Notes: generated by a model not told the origin, from the letters alone. DNA of 64,000 nucleotides from Capsulimonas corticalis (GCF_003574315.2 NZ_AP025739.1:4836001-4900000), one strand, 5' to 3'; shown: positions 9,253 through 18,465, numbered from the stretch's first letter. Numbers and translations: made by a program.

Positions 9253-10719
9253 ATGACGCTCATTTGTACGAAGCGACGGCGCATCTTCTTCGCGGCCGCC
9301 GCCTCCCTCACGCTCTCCCTGTCTGCGGCGCACGCCAAGAACGATGGCAAGCAGGATTCGCCGGCGTTTACCCAGGCAATGGTGTACACGACGGCCCGCG
9401 ATACGGGCGAGCGCCTGCACGCCGGCGGCCCGCTGAAATTTGAAGATCTGCCGCAGTCCGATGAATGGACGCCGTGTATTCTGCTGGACCCCACGCGCCG
9501 CTTCCAAACCATCGTCGGCTTCGGCGGCGCGCTCACGGACTCTTCGGCGGAGACATTCTACAAGCTGCCCGCCGACAAGCAGGCGGAGATCCTGTCGGCT
9601 TATTTCTCGGTGGACAAGGGAATTGGCTACTCGCTGGGCCGCACCAACATCAATAGTTGTGACTTCTCCAGCGACACGTATTCTTGCGACGATGTCGCGG
9701 GCGACGTCAAGCTCGCGCACTTCTCGATCGATCACGATCTGAAGTATAAAATCCCGTTCATCAAGGTGGCGATGGCTGCGACAAACGGCCAGCTCAAGAT
9801 GTTCGCCTCCCCATGGAGCCCGCCCGCCTGGATGAAAACCAACAACGACATGTCGCATGGCGGCGCGTTGCGCCCGGAAGACCGCCAGCCCTGGGCGGAT
9901 TTCTACGTGCGCTTTGTGGACGCCTACCGCAAAGCCGACGTCCCGATGTGGGGACTGACGGTTCAGAACGAGGAGATGGCCGTGCAGTCCTGGGAATCCT
10001 GCATCTATACGGCCAAGGAGGAGCATGAGTTCGTCCGGGATTATTTAGGGCCGACGCTCAAAAAGAATAAGATGAGCGATGTGAAGCTGATGGTCTGGGA
10101 TCACAACCGGGGACTGATGTACCAGCGCGTGCAGGACATGCTCTCCGATCCGAAGACGGCGCCGTATATCTGGGGCACGGCCTATCATTGGTACACCGGC
10201 GATCACTTTGAAAACCCCGGAGTCGTACACGACGCCTTTCCCGACAAAGCCGTCCTCTTTACCGAAGGAACGCTGAACTATTACAACACCGGGCAATACA
10301 CGGATTGGTCCATCGGCGAGCACTACGCGCAGAACGAGCTTTCCGATCTGAACCAGTGGAGCGCGGGGTGGACGGATTGGAATATCCTGCTCGACGAGCG
10401 CGGCGGCCCGAACCACGTGAATAACTTCTGCTGCGCCCCCATCATGGCCGACACCAAAACGGGCGAACTGCACTACCTCAGTTCGTACTACTATCTCGGC
10501 CACTTCTCAAAATTTATCCGGCCCGGCGCCCAGCGCATCGCATGCAGCTCCACCGAAGACGGTCTCGTCGCAACGGCGTTTGTCAATCCCGATAACAGTG
10601 TCGCCACCGTGGTTCTGAACCTCACCGACAAACCGCGCGACTACAAAGTCTGGATCGCCGGGAAAGCCGTCTCGACCCACAGCCCCGCGCACTCGATTGA
10701 GACGGTTGTGTTGAAGTAA
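9253..10719 (+). CDS. Secreted glycoside hydrolase family 30 (glucosylceramidase/beta-1,6-glucanase type)
   Basis: A 488-residue GH30 enzyme. The ATG at 9253 is preceded by AGGAGAG (9237-9243); an upstream in-frame ATG at 9202 lacks this. A signal peptide (RRRIFFAAAASLTLSLSAAHA) directs export. Family motifs: FGGALTDSSAETFYKL, SYFSVDKGIGYSLGRTNINS, SPWSPPAWMKTN, acid/base in VQNEE (Glu240) and nucleophile in LFTEGT (Glu338). A C-terminal beta-sandwich (about 410-488) completes the GH30 fold. Family members act on beta-glucosyl, beta-1,6-glucan or xylan linkages; the subfamily is not resolved. The AraC/GlcNAc cluster begins convergently 24 nt after the stop. Confidence 0.93.
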   Translation: MTLICTKRRRIFFAAAASLTLSLSAAHAKNDGKQDSPAFTQAMVYTTARDTGERLHAGGPLKFEDLPQSDEWTPCILLDPTRRFQTIVGFGGALTDSSAETFYKLPADKQAEILSAYFSVDKGIGYSLGRTNINSCDFSSDTYSCDDVAGDVKLAHFSIDHDLKYKIPFIKVAMAATNGQLKMFASPWSPPAWMKTNNDMSHGGALRPEDRQPWADFYVRFVDAYRKADVPMWGLTVQNEEMAVQSWESCIYTAKEEHEFVRDYLGPTLKKNKMSDVKLMVWDHNRGLMYQRVQDMLSDPKTAPYIWGTAYHWYTGDHFENPGVVHDAFPDKAVLFTEGTLNYYNTGQYTDWSIGEHYAQNELSDLNQWSAGWTDWNILLDERGGPNHVNNFCCAPIMADTKTGELHYLSSYYYLGHFSKFIRPGAQRIACSSTEDGLVATAFVNPDNSVATVVLNLTDKPRDYKVWIAGKAVSTHSPAHSIETVVLK

Positions 10720-10743
10720 CCCGATTGCCGTCTGACGTCCTTG

Positions 10744-11727
10744 TCACTCCGAATGAAAAAGCGCGTCGCCCGGCGCCGTATGCGCCAGTTCTCGCCGGAA
10801 CGAGGCGTCGATCGTGATCCCCGCCGCTTCGGCGGCGATGACCACGGCGCCTTCGACGGGCTGTCGGGTGGAAGTCCCAGGCTGCGCTCGCGGCGCCTGC
10901 TCTAAGACGCGGCCGAGGATGCTGTGAGCGAGCAGTGGGGCGGGGTGGCGCAGGACGCCGCCGGCCAGGATGAGCGGGAATGGCTGATCCGCGATTCCCA
11001 CTCGGCGGGCCGCCGCGAGTGCGTAATCGCCGAGGGCTTCGCCGTAGGACCGCAGAAGATTGACGGCGACGGGGTCGCCGGTGTCCGCCACTTCCTGAAT
11101 GGTGCGGGAAAGCGCGCCGCTTGGCTGGGGGCGGTCGCCATGTCGGCGTGTCAGGGTGTGCAGCAGCGCTTCGACGCTGGCTGCGCCGTAGAGGGCGAGG
11201 ATGCGCGGCGTCAAATCCGTAGGCGACAGGATGCCGAGCTCCGATTTGTTGATCGTGATGAGCGCCGTTTCTTGGAGCGCCATCCCGCCCTGAGTCTGGC
11301 CGTCCTGCCAGAAGCTGGTGTGCCAGAAACGACCGTCCTGAGACTGCGCGCCCGTCGCGCCGCCGGTGCCGCAGACGACCGAGACGCCCCAATCCGCGCC
11401 GGCGCGCAGCGCGCCGATGGCGTCGTTCACGACGACAATCTGCCTGCCGAAACCCAGATCACGCATCGCCGAGTGCAGATACTCATAGTCCTCGGGCCAA
11501 TCGGCGCCGGCGAGGCTGAATCCGCCGGCGTCCAGCGCATTGCGCTCCAAGCCCGCCGTCGCCAGAGCTTCCCGCACGGCGTCGGCGATTTTGGCGAGGG
11601 CCTGCGTCTCTCCGGTGTAGATATCCCCGCATCCCGACCGGCCGGCGCCCAGAATGCGCCCCGAGCCGTCCGCCACCAGAGCGATGGTTTTGGTGTTGCC
11701 GCCGTCCACGCCAAGAAGATAGGTCAT
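10744..11727 (-). CDS. BadF/BadG/BcrA-type ATPase, N-acetylglucosamine kinase-like
   Basis: A 327-residue ASKHA-fold kinase. The N-terminal phosphate-1 loop LLGVDGGNTKT, the adenosine/phosphate-2 segment SVVCGTGGATGA and the C-terminal LILAGGVL motif match the GlcNAc kinase branch of the BadF family. It would phosphorylate an amino sugar in the cytoplasm. Its start overlaps the stop of the deaminase gene by 4 nt (ATGA), so the two are translationally coupled. It is last in a three-gene minus-strand operon with GH4 and NagB-like genes, which supports an amino-sugar role. The exact substrate is an inference. Confidence 0.85.
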   Translation of the reverse strand: MTYLLGVDGGNTKTIALVADGSGRILGAGRSGCGDIYTGETQALAKIADAVREALATAGLERNALDAGGFSLAGADWPEDYEYLHSAMRDLGFGRQIVVVNDAIGALRAGADWGVSVVCGTGGATGAQSQDGRFWHTSFWQDGQTQGGMALQETALITINKSELGILSPTDLTPRILALYGAASVEALLHTLTRRHGDRPQPSGALSRTIQEVADTGDPVAVNLLRSYGEALGDYALAAARRVGIADQPFPLILAGGVLRHPAPLLAHSILGRVLEQAPRAQPGTSTRQPVEGAVVIAAEAAGITIDASFRRELAHTAPGDALFHSE

Positions 11728-12464
11728 CGGGCGTCCCCGGAAGCCGACGGCAGCGCGTCGCGATCCGCCAGTACGGTCACATTTGCGGCATTTTGCAGAT
11801 ACGATGCGGGGACATGACCGGTGATTGGTCCGTGGATCGTTTCCGAAAGGATCTCCCGTTTGTGCGCTCCCGATACCAGAAGCAAGGTCGCTCGTGCGGC
11901 GAGCAGATCGGACATGCCGGCCGTGATGGCGCGTGTCGGCACGCGGTCCGCGCGCCCCCAGTAACGGGCGTTGCTGACGATGCTTTCGGGTGTCAGAGCG
12001 ACAATGCGCGTCGGCGCGTCCGCGGCGCAGGGCGGCTCATTGAATCCGAGATGTCCGTTGGGGCCCAGGCCAAGAACGCTCAAGTCGACGCCGCCCGCCT
12101 GCGCAAGCGCGCGGTCAAACTCGCGGCAGGTGTCTTCCGGATCGGCGGTGTCTCCCGGAAGCCGGATCACATTTGATGGGGGGATCCCTTGCGGCGCCAG
12201 GAACTCGCGGTCGAGCCAGCCGTAGAGCGAGCGCTCGTCGTCGGGCGCCAATTCGAGATAAGCGTCTAGCTGTACGATGGTCGTTTGCGATGCGTCGAAT
12301 TCACCGCGCGCATGGTGCTTGGCGAGTTCACGGTACAGTCCGACGGGGGTGTTTCCCGTGGCGAGCAGCAGTGTCGCCTTCGGGTTCACCGCGACCACCG
12401 CCTGCACGAGATCGGCCGCCGTGCGGCTCAGCGATTCATAATCGGGTCGAATGATAATCTTCAT
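11724..12464 (-). CDS. nagB: Glucosamine-6-phosphate deaminase-like (NagB/6-phosphogluconolactonase fold)
   Basis: A 246-residue protein of the NagB fold. LLLATGNTPVGLYREL is the phosphate loop, VQLDAYL corresponds to the NagB LDEY region, and LGLGPNGHLGFNEP is the diagnostic NagB motif with the catalytic His. It should convert glucosamine-6-phosphate to fructose-6-phosphate and ammonia. It lies 14 nt after the GH4 gene and overlaps the kinase by 4 nt. The glutamate of the usual LDEY triad is alanine here (LDAY), so kinetics or substrate may differ. No nagA deacetylase is seen in the window. Confidence 0.88.
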   Translation of the reverse strand: MKIIIRPDYESLSRTAADLVQAVVAVNPKATLLLATGNTPVGLYRELAKHHARGEFDASQTTIVQLDAYLELAPDDERSLYGWLDREFLAPQGIPPSNVIRLPGDTADPEDTCREFDRALAQAGGVDLSVLGLGPNGHLGFNEPPCAADAPTRIVALTPESIVSNARYWGRADRVPTRAITAGMSDLLAARATLLLVSGAHKREILSETIHGPITGHVPASYLQNAANVTVLADRDALPSASGDAR

Positions 12465-12478
12465 GGGGCAGCGCCTTC

Positions 12479-13777
12479 TTACTTCAGCAATCGTGCGGGC
12501 AGATACTCTTGGAGCGCTCCGGCCATTTCGTCGTAGATCGTCTCGGCCTTGCTGAGCGATAGCACCAATGGGTTGCTCGCCAGGGCGCGAATGGCGTCCG
12601 TGCGCGTTCCGGCCCAGGCGGCGTCGGCGGCCAGCGATTGGTATTCCCCGAGCGCTTTGAGCAGGCCCAGCGTTTGCGGCGGCATGTGGTTCTGCACGAG
12701 CGGGGTGATTCCATGGCGATCCACATATCCGGGGACTTCGACCACGAAGTCGTCCGGGAAGTCGGGCATCGCGCCCCGATTGGGCGTGTTGACCGGCCAG
12801 ACTTCCCCCCGGTCGTTGTAATAGGCGTCCATGACATCGAGCGCCAATTCCAGCTCGTGTACGCCGCCGCGCGACCGGCGGGGATCGAGTTGCGGCGCAT
12901 CGCTTTCGGCCTGTTCGCGATAGTGCGTCCAGTAGTCGGGCAGGCCGCTCATGATGTCCTGAGCGCGCGTTGTGCTGCGCTCGCGCAGTTCGTTCAGTAC
13001 TTCGTCGTTGTAGTAATAGTACTGGAAGTAGGACGCCGGGATGCTGTTCATCGTCACGGCAAGCTTCAGCATGCGCAGCGTGTACGGATCCGGGTTAGGC
13101 TCGGCTTGCCGGCGCGCCAGCGCCTCCGCGAGGATCGGAATGATGTCCTGCCCTTCATACTCGTGATGGATGGACCAGCAGGCGTGGTTCAGCCCGATCA
13201 TCGTGACATCCATCTTCGCGATGTCCAGTCCCGCCGCTTGGCCAAACCAGTGATAGAATGTGATTGGCCCTTCGCAGAGCGAAACGACCGGGATCGGGGA
13301 GTTGCGCGAAACGGCCTGCGCGACGATGTTGACGGGGTTGGTGTAGTTGAACAGCCGCGCGTTCGGGCAGATCTCCTCCATGTCCGCGAGCGTTTGTTTG
13401 AGGACGTGGATCGAGCGCAGCGCCATGAAAAAGCCGCCCGGACCTTGCGTTTCCTGCCCCAGAACGCCATGCTTTAAGGGGATCGATTCGTCGAGGTAAC
13501 GCGCCTCGAAGCCGCCGGGACGGAAGCTGGACAGAACGGCGTCGCAGTCCCGCAGAGCGGCGCGCCGGTCTGTGCTGGTAGTGATCGTGATGTCCAGCCC
13601 TTTGTTTCGCGCGATCTTCGCCGCGATCTTCTGGACAACCGCCAGACGGTCCGGCTCCAGGTCTACGAGCACGACTTCCGAGCCGTTGAAGTTGGCGCCC
13701 TGCTCCAGCAGGGAGGCCATCGTGCCGGCCCCTCGGCTGCTTCCTCCGCCCAGATAAACGATCTTAATGCGCGCCAT
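12479..13777 (-). CDS. Glycoside hydrolase family 4 (NAD- and metal-dependent 6-phospho-glycosidase type)
   Basis: A 432-residue GH4 enzyme. The start is the ATG at 13777, preceded by AAAGGCGG and giving MARIKIVYLGGGSS, the NAD-binding Rossmann motif; the longer reading frame upstream overlaps the divergent regulator. Other family features are FNYTNPVNI, VSLCEGP (the metal-site Cys region) and GLNHACW. GH4 uses NAD and Mn for a redox-elimination cleavage, usually of phosphorylated or acidic disaccharides. Next to deaminase and kinase genes, an amino-sugar disaccharide such as chitobiose (as with E. coli ChbF) is plausible but unproven. It is first in the operon and divergent from the AraC gene by 80 nt. 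Confidence 0.9.
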   Translation of the reverse strand: MARIKIVYLGGGSSRGAGTMASLLEQGANFNGSEVVLVDLEPDRLAVVQKIAAKIARNKGLDITITTSTDRRAALRDCDAVLSSFRPGGFEARYLDESIPLKHGVLGQETQGPGGFFMALRSIHVLKQTLADMEEICPNARLFNYTNPVNIVAQAVSRNSPIPVVSLCEGPITFYHWFGQAAGLDIAKMDVTMIGLNHACWSIHHEYEGQDIIPILAEALARRQAEPNPDPYTLRMLKLAVTMNSIPASYFQYYYYNDEVLNELRERSTTRAQDIMSGLPDYWTHYREQAESDAPQLDPRRSRGGVHELELALDVMDAYYNDRGEVWPVNTPNRGAMPDFPDDFVVEVPGYVDRHGITPLVQNHMPPQTLGLLKALGEYQSLAADAAWAGTRTDAIRALASNPLVLSLSKAETIYDEMAGALQEYLPARLLK

Positions 13778-13790
13778 TTGTCGTTCCGCC

Positions 13791-13820
13791 TTTACACTGC
13801 AATGGATTTTATCCCATAAT
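13791..13820 (+). promoter_or_regulatory. Probable promoter of the AraC regulator
   Basis: TTTACA (13791-13796), 18-nt spacer, CATAAT (13815-13820), in the 80-bp divergent gap between the GH4 operon and the AraC gene. The GH4-side promoter is not clear, which fits activator dependence. Confidence 0.5.
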
Positions 13821-13857
13821 AGCGTGTCTTTGTCGCCTTGTCTTGCCGGAAAATCGC

Positions 13858-14727
13858 ATGATGTTATCATTTTCTCCTGAAACGCTGATTTCGCTGGATC
13901 TTCCCGACGGCGTTCTCGGATTCGCCAAACACTATCGTAATCAGGGCGCGCGCAGTTTTGTCCATCACCATCAAGAGCTGGAGCTGAACTTTGTGCTGCG
14001 CGGCTCCGGCGCCTATCTCGCTGGCGCGCATCGTTACGACTTGACGCCTGGCGCGCTTGTCTGGCTATTCCCGGAGCAAGACCATGTGCTGACGGCGAAG
14101 TCGCCGGACCTGGAGATGTGGATCGCGGTCTTTCGGCCGGAGCTGCTCGATTTTTGCTGCCGCACGGAACATTCGCGCGTGCTTTGCGCCGCGCATCCAG
14201 ACGGCCACTTCCGCCGTTTCCTTTCGCCGCTGCTGGCGGCGCCAATCACGCGGATTTGCGAGGATATTCTGGCCGCCGGGAGCAGCGTGGATCGCCGCAA
14301 TGCCGGGCTGGGATATCTGCTGACGACGGCGTGGGACGCCTATCAAGCGGCGGGCGCGGGCGCGGACCAAGGGCGCGTGCATCCGGCGGTGCAGCGCGCC
14401 GTTCAGCGGCTGCGCGGCGACGACGAAGGCGTCTCCATTCCCGAAATCGCGCGCGAGGCGGGTCTCAGCGTTTCTCGCCTGAGCGACGTGTTCAAGCGCG
14501 AGACCGGCGCCACTCTCACGGAGTTTCGCAATCAGCAGCGCCTGGAGCGGTTCGCCAGACTCTACGGGGCGGGGGAGCGGCGCACAATGCTGGACGCCGC
14601 CTTGGAAGCCGGGTTCGGCAGCTATCTCCAGTTCTATCGAGTCTTCCAAAAAGAGATGGGCTGCGCGCCTTCCGAGCATCGCCGCCGCAGGGAATGCCCG
14701 TCGAAAAAGTCGATGAGAACCGAGTAA
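13858..14727 (+). CDS. AraC-family transcriptional regulator with cupin sensor
   Basis: A 289-residue regulator. The N-terminal cupin (about 10-150) has VHHHQELELNFVLRGSG and GALVWLFPEQDHVL, the usual sugar-sensing fold. The C-terminal double helix-turn-helix (about 185-285) has IPEIAREAGLSVSRLSDVFKR and MLDAALEAGFGSYLQFYRVF. The start is ATG at 13858 or the adjacent 13861; a TTG at 13843 is less likely. Its divergent position makes it the likely activator of the GH4-nagB-kinase operon. The LacI gene follows after 49 nt. Confidence 0.9.
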   Translation: MMLSFSPETLISLDLPDGVLGFAKHYRNQGARSFVHHHQELELNFVLRGSGAYLAGAHRYDLTPGALVWLFPEQDHVLTAKSPDLEMWIAVFRPELLDFCCRTEHSRVLCAAHPDGHFRRFLSPLLAAPITRICEDILAAGSSVDRRNAGLGYLLTTAWDAYQAAGAGADQGRVHPAVQRAVQRLRGDDEGVSIPEIAREAGLSVSRLSDVFKRETGATLTEFRNQQRLERFARLYGAGERRTMLDAALEAGFGSYLQFYRVFQKEMGCAPSEHRRRRECPSKKSMRTE

Positions 14728-14776
14728 TCGGGTATCCTGTGAGCGAGAACACGTTCAGGGTAATTTAGGAAAACGT

Positions 14777-15787
14777 ATGGCTGTCACGATCCATGATATC
14801 GCGCGGGAGCTCGATCTGTCGGCGATGACCGTTTCGCGCGTGCTCAACCGTCCCGAGTCGAGCTCGATCGCGCCCGCCACCAAAGAGCGGGTGCTGAAGG
14901 CCGCCGCGTCGATGGGATATCGGCCAAACCGGCATGCGAAGGCGCTGGTGACGAAACGGCTCAATACCGTCGCGCTCTGGATCGATCATCTGCATTCCTC
15001 CGTGTACTCGCAGATCGCGCACGCCTGCCGCGAGGAGATCCAGCGCGCCGGGCTGCAACTGGAGATCTGCGAGATGGACTGGCACTTCGGAAAGCCCGAA
15101 AGCCAGCGCCGCTTCGAATGGATGGTGGATGGAGTCATCGCCGTCGATCCGCCGGAAGCAAGCGCGCTCGCCGCGCTGATGGCGAACGCCCCGCTAGACC
15201 ATATCCCGCGCGTGAATCTGGGCTCGGCCGTTTCCGTGGCCTGGGAAGGCGACTATGTGCGGGTTGATCTCCAGCTTGGCGCGCGCGTCGCCATCGAGCA
15301 TTTGCTGGGGCAGGGCTGCCGCCGCATCGCCTACGTGGTGCCGGCGGGGTTGGATCGATCGGGTGTCGGAAACTACGACGCCTACACGGACACGATGCGC
15401 GCGGCGGGCAAGGTCCCGGAATATATCGTCCTCGAAGATCTCAGCCTTCCCGCCGTTCGCGATGCGGCGCGGCGGTACGTGCAGGGTCACGGGCAGCCCG
15501 ACGGCGTCTTCTGTCACTATGACGAGCTGACGATCGCGGTCTTCCGGGCGCTGCGCGATCTCAATCTGCGCGTTCCACAGGATGTCCTGATTGTCGGCTG
15601 CGAAGGAAACGAGTTCATGGAGTACTTCGATCCGCCCCTCAGCACGGTCGCGATGCCGGCGCGCGAACTGGTGCGGATTGCCTGGGAGCTCCTCCAGAAC
15701 CGCATGGAGCATCCCGAGGCGGAGCCAAAAGGCGTCCTCGTGCCGCATCAATTCCATCTGCGCCAATCAGCAATCGCCCCTCGATAA
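14777..15787 (+). CDS. LacI-family transcriptional regulator (mannoside locus)
   Basis: A 336-residue LacI repressor. Residues 3-50 hold the helix-turn-helix ([20 protein letters not shown]) and hinge helix ([11 protein letters not shown]). The rest is a periplasmic-binding-protein-like sensor (about 60-330). AGGAAA precedes the ATG. Two copies of a perfect GTTATCGATAAC-core palindrome sit downstream at the pseudopilin and GH38 promoters, so this protein is the obvious candidate to bind them. The HTH resembles typical LacI members that bind such CG-centred palindromes. Confidence 0.93.
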   Translation: MAVTIHDIARELDLSAMTVSRVLNRPESSSIAPATKERVLKAAASMGYRPNRHAKALVTKRLNTVALWIDHLHSSVYSQIAHACREEIQRAGLQLEICEMDWHFGKPESQRRFEWMVDGVIAVDPPEASALAALMANAPLDHIPRVNLGSAVSVAWEGDYVRVDLQLGARVAIEHLLGQGCRRIAYVVPAGLDRSGVGNYDAYTDTMRAAGKVPEYIVLEDLSLPAVRDAARRYVQGHGQPDGVFCHYDELTIAVFRALRDLNLRVPQDVLIVGCEGNEFMEYFDPPLSTVAMPARELVRIAWELLQNRMEHPEAEPKGVLVPHQFHLRQSAIAPR

Positions 15788-15795
15788 ATTTCCTG

Positions 15796-15824
15796 TTGAC
15801 AAATTGGAGCTTTCGCGATAAAAT
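15796..15824 (+). promoter_or_regulatory. Promoter of pseudopilin 1
   Basis: TTGACA (15796-15801), 17-nt spacer, TAAAAT (15819-15824). It starts just after the LacI stop and has the operator 5 nt downstream of the -10 box. Confidence 0.8.
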
Positions 15825-15829
15825 GCATT

Positions 15830-15843
15830 TGTTATCGATAACA
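15830..15843. promoter_or_regulatory. LacI-type operator TGTTATCGATAACA
   Basis: A perfect 14-bp palindrome at the expected transcription start of the pseudopilin. The same sequence lies at the GH38 promoter (18423-18438). It probably binds the adjacent LacI protein. Confidence 0.8.
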
Positions 15844-15876
15844 TTTGTTGTCTTACCCGGACAAAAGGAGAAAATC

Positions 15877-16653
15877 TTGAACAGGAAACACGGCTTTACG
15901 CTCATTGAGCTGCTCGTTGTGATCGCAATCATTGCAATATTGGCAGCCATTCTCTTCCCCGTCTTCGCCAAAGCGCGCGAGAAGGCCCGGCAGATCTCCT
16001 GCGCCTCGAACGAGAAGCAGCTAGGCTTGGGATTAATGCAATATGCGCAAGACAACGACGAGGACCTGCCTTACCGCAAGTTCAACGGCGTCCCCGCCAT
16101 GAGCACGACCAACTGGAAGACGTATATCGAGCCGTATGTGAAGTCCAAAGGCGTGTATGTTTGCCCCTCGAACCCGTCCAAAGGCGCCGACAGCGACAAC
16201 TCGCCGATCCCGCGCGGCTACGCCGTGAACGCATGGGACACGCAATTCTATGTCACGCCCGACCGGCCGTTCGTGGACTGCGATCCGACATTTTACTGCG
16301 TCTCGCCGATCTCGCTGGCGGCGCTGACACAGCCGTCGCAAACCGTCGGGGTGGTGGAGTTCGCCAGTTCCTTCCCGGACTACCACGTCACCTCGACGTT
16401 CTTCAACTTTTTCGACAGCCCAGGGTCGAACCTCTTCGCCGGACACACGGGACGCGGCAACTTCCTGTTTCTGGACGGTCATGTGAAGGCGATGAAGCCG
16501 CTGAGCACCCTGGATAAGGAAGACGGCGGCTCGGCGGATACGAACATGTGGAGCAACGACGGCGCCAGCTTCACCAGCCACGGCGCAACGTCGCCGGACA
16601 CCAAGGGCTTCACGGATCTCAACTACTCGCAGACACTGGCTAGCTACCAGTAA
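15877..16653 (+). CDS. DUF1559 / H-X9-DG pseudopilin (type II secretion or type IV pilus-like)
   Basis: A 258-residue prepilin-like protein. The leader MNRKHG is followed by [20 protein letters not shown], the class III cleavage/methylation site and hydrophobic helix, then [16 protein letters not shown] typical of DUF1559. The C-terminal H-X9-DG signature is [13 protein letters not shown]. The start is TTG at 15877 with AAAAGGAG in front. DUF1559 (Pfam PF07596, historically labelled a solute-binding family) is expanded in Planctomycetes and Armatimonadota; function is unknown. Its operator-controlled promoter and position ahead of mannoside-processing genes suggest a role tied to this substrate. 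A GC hairpin with a T-rich tail follows. Confidence 0.9.
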   Translation: MNRKHGFTLIELLVVIAIIAILAAILFPVFAKAREKARQISCASNEKQLGLGLMQYAQDNDEDLPYRKFNGVPAMSTTNWKTYIEPYVKSKGVYVCPSNPSKGADSDNSPIPRGYAVNAWDTQFYVTPDRPFVDCDPTFYCVSPISLAALTQPSQTVGVVEFASSFPDYHVTSTFFNFFDSPGSNLFAGHTGRGNFLFLDGHVKAMKPLSTLDKEDGGSADTNMWSNDGASFTSHGATSPDTKGFTDLNYSQTLASYQ

Positions 16654-16672
16654 AAGATCGGATCGAATGCGC

Positions 16673-16711
16673 GGGGGCGGCGCCGGCAGGCGTCCGCCCC
16701 TTGTTTTGTTT
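16673..16711 (+). terminator. Terminator after pseudopilin 1
   Basis: GGGGCGG (16674-16680) pairs with CCGCCCC (16694-16700), followed by TTGTTTTGTTT. It may attenuate rather than end transcription, since the next gene starts within 50 nt. Confidence 0.7.
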
Positions 16712-16755
16712 GCTAACGGGCGCCGGGCTTATCATTTCAAAGGAGAACCGTTCAC

Positions 16756-18291
16756 ATGCCACTGGGAATACAGGGACGATCGAACATCGCCGGCGCGGCC
16801 GCCGGCATTTTGCTGGGACTGTGCGGCGCTTCCGCCGCCACGGCGGCTGCGCCGACAACGGCTTCCGGCTGGACGCAGTTGTTTCAAAATCAGAGCAGCG
16901 CGGTCTGGGACGGCTCGGATCAAGACTTCAGCTATCTGGCGAGCAACGGCGTGACCTATTGGTCCTTCGGCGACACCGTTCTCGGGACGAATAACGCCGG
17001 CGGAGGACTGAACGGCGGCTGGACCATGGTCGCCAACACCCTCTTGATGGAGAAGAATGGCGCGCTCAGCGCCGCGACGTCCACCTATCCTTCGGTCCCC
17101 AATAACGCGGACGGCAAAAGCTACTGGGCGGACGGAGTCTTCGAGGCGAACGGTTATTTGTATTGTTTGTCACAGAAGCGAGACAATGCCGGCGCATGCT
17201 ACGGCATGGAGCTGGCCAAGTTCCAATTTCAACCCAATGGGACGCTGACATTTCTCGGTATGATTAACACGCCCTCTACGGGCGTCGCCGCGACGAACGG
17301 CGATTATGGCCCCGCAACGTGCCAGTTCAGCTCCGACACAGTAGTCGCCGACGGATATGTTTACGTCTTCGGAGTGGGCAATGTCAACAATATTTACTCC
17401 CCCAGAGAATGTTACGTCGCGCGTATTCCCGCCAGCAGCATTGAGAACTCGGCGGCGTGGACCTTCTGGAATGGTTCCTCCTGGGTTACGGGAAGCATGT
17501 CGCAGTGCGCGCCGATTTTGCCCGACGGTATCACGAGCGCCAAACGGATCGGCGGGAAATGGGTGCTGATCCATAAACCGTTCGGCCCCTACGGATCGGA
17601 TGTCTACGCGGAGGTGGGTCCGTCGCCGATCGGTCCGTGGACACAGTACGATCTTTTCCAGTCCCCGGCGGTCAGCGGCCAGCCGACGGGCGGAAATTAC
17701 GACACCTACTACCCACAACTCCATCCGGAAAAGCCGCTCGCCTCCGGCAAGCTTCTGGTCTCGATCGCCCGCGCCGGCGCGACCTGGAATGACGAGATCG
17801 CCAACGCGGGCCTCTACAAGCCGCAGTTCTATGAGATCTCCCTTCCCGGTGTGCTTACGACGGGGACGGTGCATCAGGTCGCGCCCAAGAACGCGCCCGG
17901 ATCGCGCCTGGAAGAGTATGGGACGAGCCAGACCAGCGGGACCAGCACGGATATTTGGTCGTCGAACAACAACGCCAATCAAAAGTGGGCCTTCAACTGG
18001 GTCGGCCCGGACCTCTGGGAGCTGACCCCGCAATCCGCGCCGGCGCTGCGCCTGAACGTCACCGGATCGGGAAACGCCAACGGAGTCAAAACGCAGGTCT
18101 CCACCGCGAACGGCGCCAGCAGCCAGCGGTGGAACATTGTCGACCAGGGCTCCGGCTACACCGCCTTGTTCCCGCTCTGCGCGCCCGGCAAGGCGCTGGA
18201 CCTCGACAGCGGCACCAGCGCAAACGGTACCAGCGTCCAGATCTGGGGATATCTGCCGGGCTGGAGCGAGCAGCTCTGGCAAATATTCTAA
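16756..18291 (+). CDS. Secreted DUF4185/DUF5005-like beta-propeller protein with ricin-type lectin domain
   Basis: A 511-residue exported protein (signal peptide ending ATAAAP). Residues about 35-370 contain VTYWSFGDT and FGPYGSDVYAEVGPSPIGPW, a five-bladed-propeller-like pattern seen in DUF4185/DUF5005 proteins related to GH43/GH32-like folds. Residues about 375-511 form a ricin-type beta-trefoil with repeated QKW, QRW and QLW motifs, a carbohydrate-binding module. AAAGGAG precedes the ATG. The protein at 21624 shares the YWxFGDT motif and is probably a distant paralogue. It lies in the LacI-controlled mannoside locus. Catalytic residues are not evident, so it may be an enzyme or a binding protein. 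Confidence 0.75.
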   Translation: MPLGIQGRSNIAGAAAGILLGLCGASAATAAAPTTASGWTQLFQNQSSAVWDGSDQDFSYLASNGVTYWSFGDTVLGTNNAGGGLNGGWTMVANTLLMEKNGALSAATSTYPSVPNNADGKSYWADGVFEANGYLYCLSQKRDNAGACYGMELAKFQFQPNGTLTFLGMINTPSTGVAATNGDYGPATCQFSSDTVVADGYVYVFGVGNVNNIYSPRECYVARIPASSIENSAAWTFWNGSSWVTGSMSQCAPILPDGITSAKRIGGKWVLIHKPFGPYGSDVYAEVGPSPIGPWTQYDLFQSPAVSGQPTGGNYDTYYPQLHPEKPLASGKLLVSIARAGATWNDEIANAGLYKPQFYEISLPGVLTTGTVHQVAPKNAPGSRLEEYGTSQTSGTSTDIWSSNNNANQKWAFNWVGPDLWELTPQSAPALRLNVTGSGNANGVKTQVSTANGASSQRWNIVDQGSGYTALFPLCAPGKALDLDSGTSANGTSVQIWGYLPGWSEQLWQIF

Positions 18292-18314
18292 ACGCGCTCG
18301 ATTGACAGATGCCT

Positions 18315-18364
18315 GGCGAATGACCGTCCTGAGAGCGCCCGGGTTAAAAGTACGGTCATCCGCC
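18315..18364. repeat. Inverted repeat after the ricin-type gene
   Basis: GGCGAATGACCGT (18315-18327) pairs with ACGGTCATCCGCC (18352-18364) with one mismatch, around a 24-nt loop. It may be a weak terminator; no T-run follows. Confidence 0.45.
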
Positions 18365-18393
18365 GGTGCGTGGTCAGATTTTATACAATCGGC

Positions 18394-18438
18394 TTGACAC
18401 CAAGTTCAGAGTATGTTAAGATATGTTATCGATAACAT
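18394..18438 (+). promoter_or_regulatory. GH38 promoter with abutting LacI operator
   Basis: TTGACA (18394-18399), 17-nt spacer, TAAGAT (18417-18422), then directly the 16-bp perfect palindrome ATGTTATCGATAACAT (18423-18438). This is the second copy of the operator at 15830. A repressor here would cover the transcription start. Confidence 0.85.
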
Positions 18439-18465
18439 TTTTCGTTTTCCGAGGAGTTTCCCGCA

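Noticed and set aside
13778-14245. N-terminal extension of the GH4 protein
   Set aside because: The 156 extra codons overlap the AraC regulator and its promoter; MARIKIVYLGGGSS with a ribosome site is the true start.
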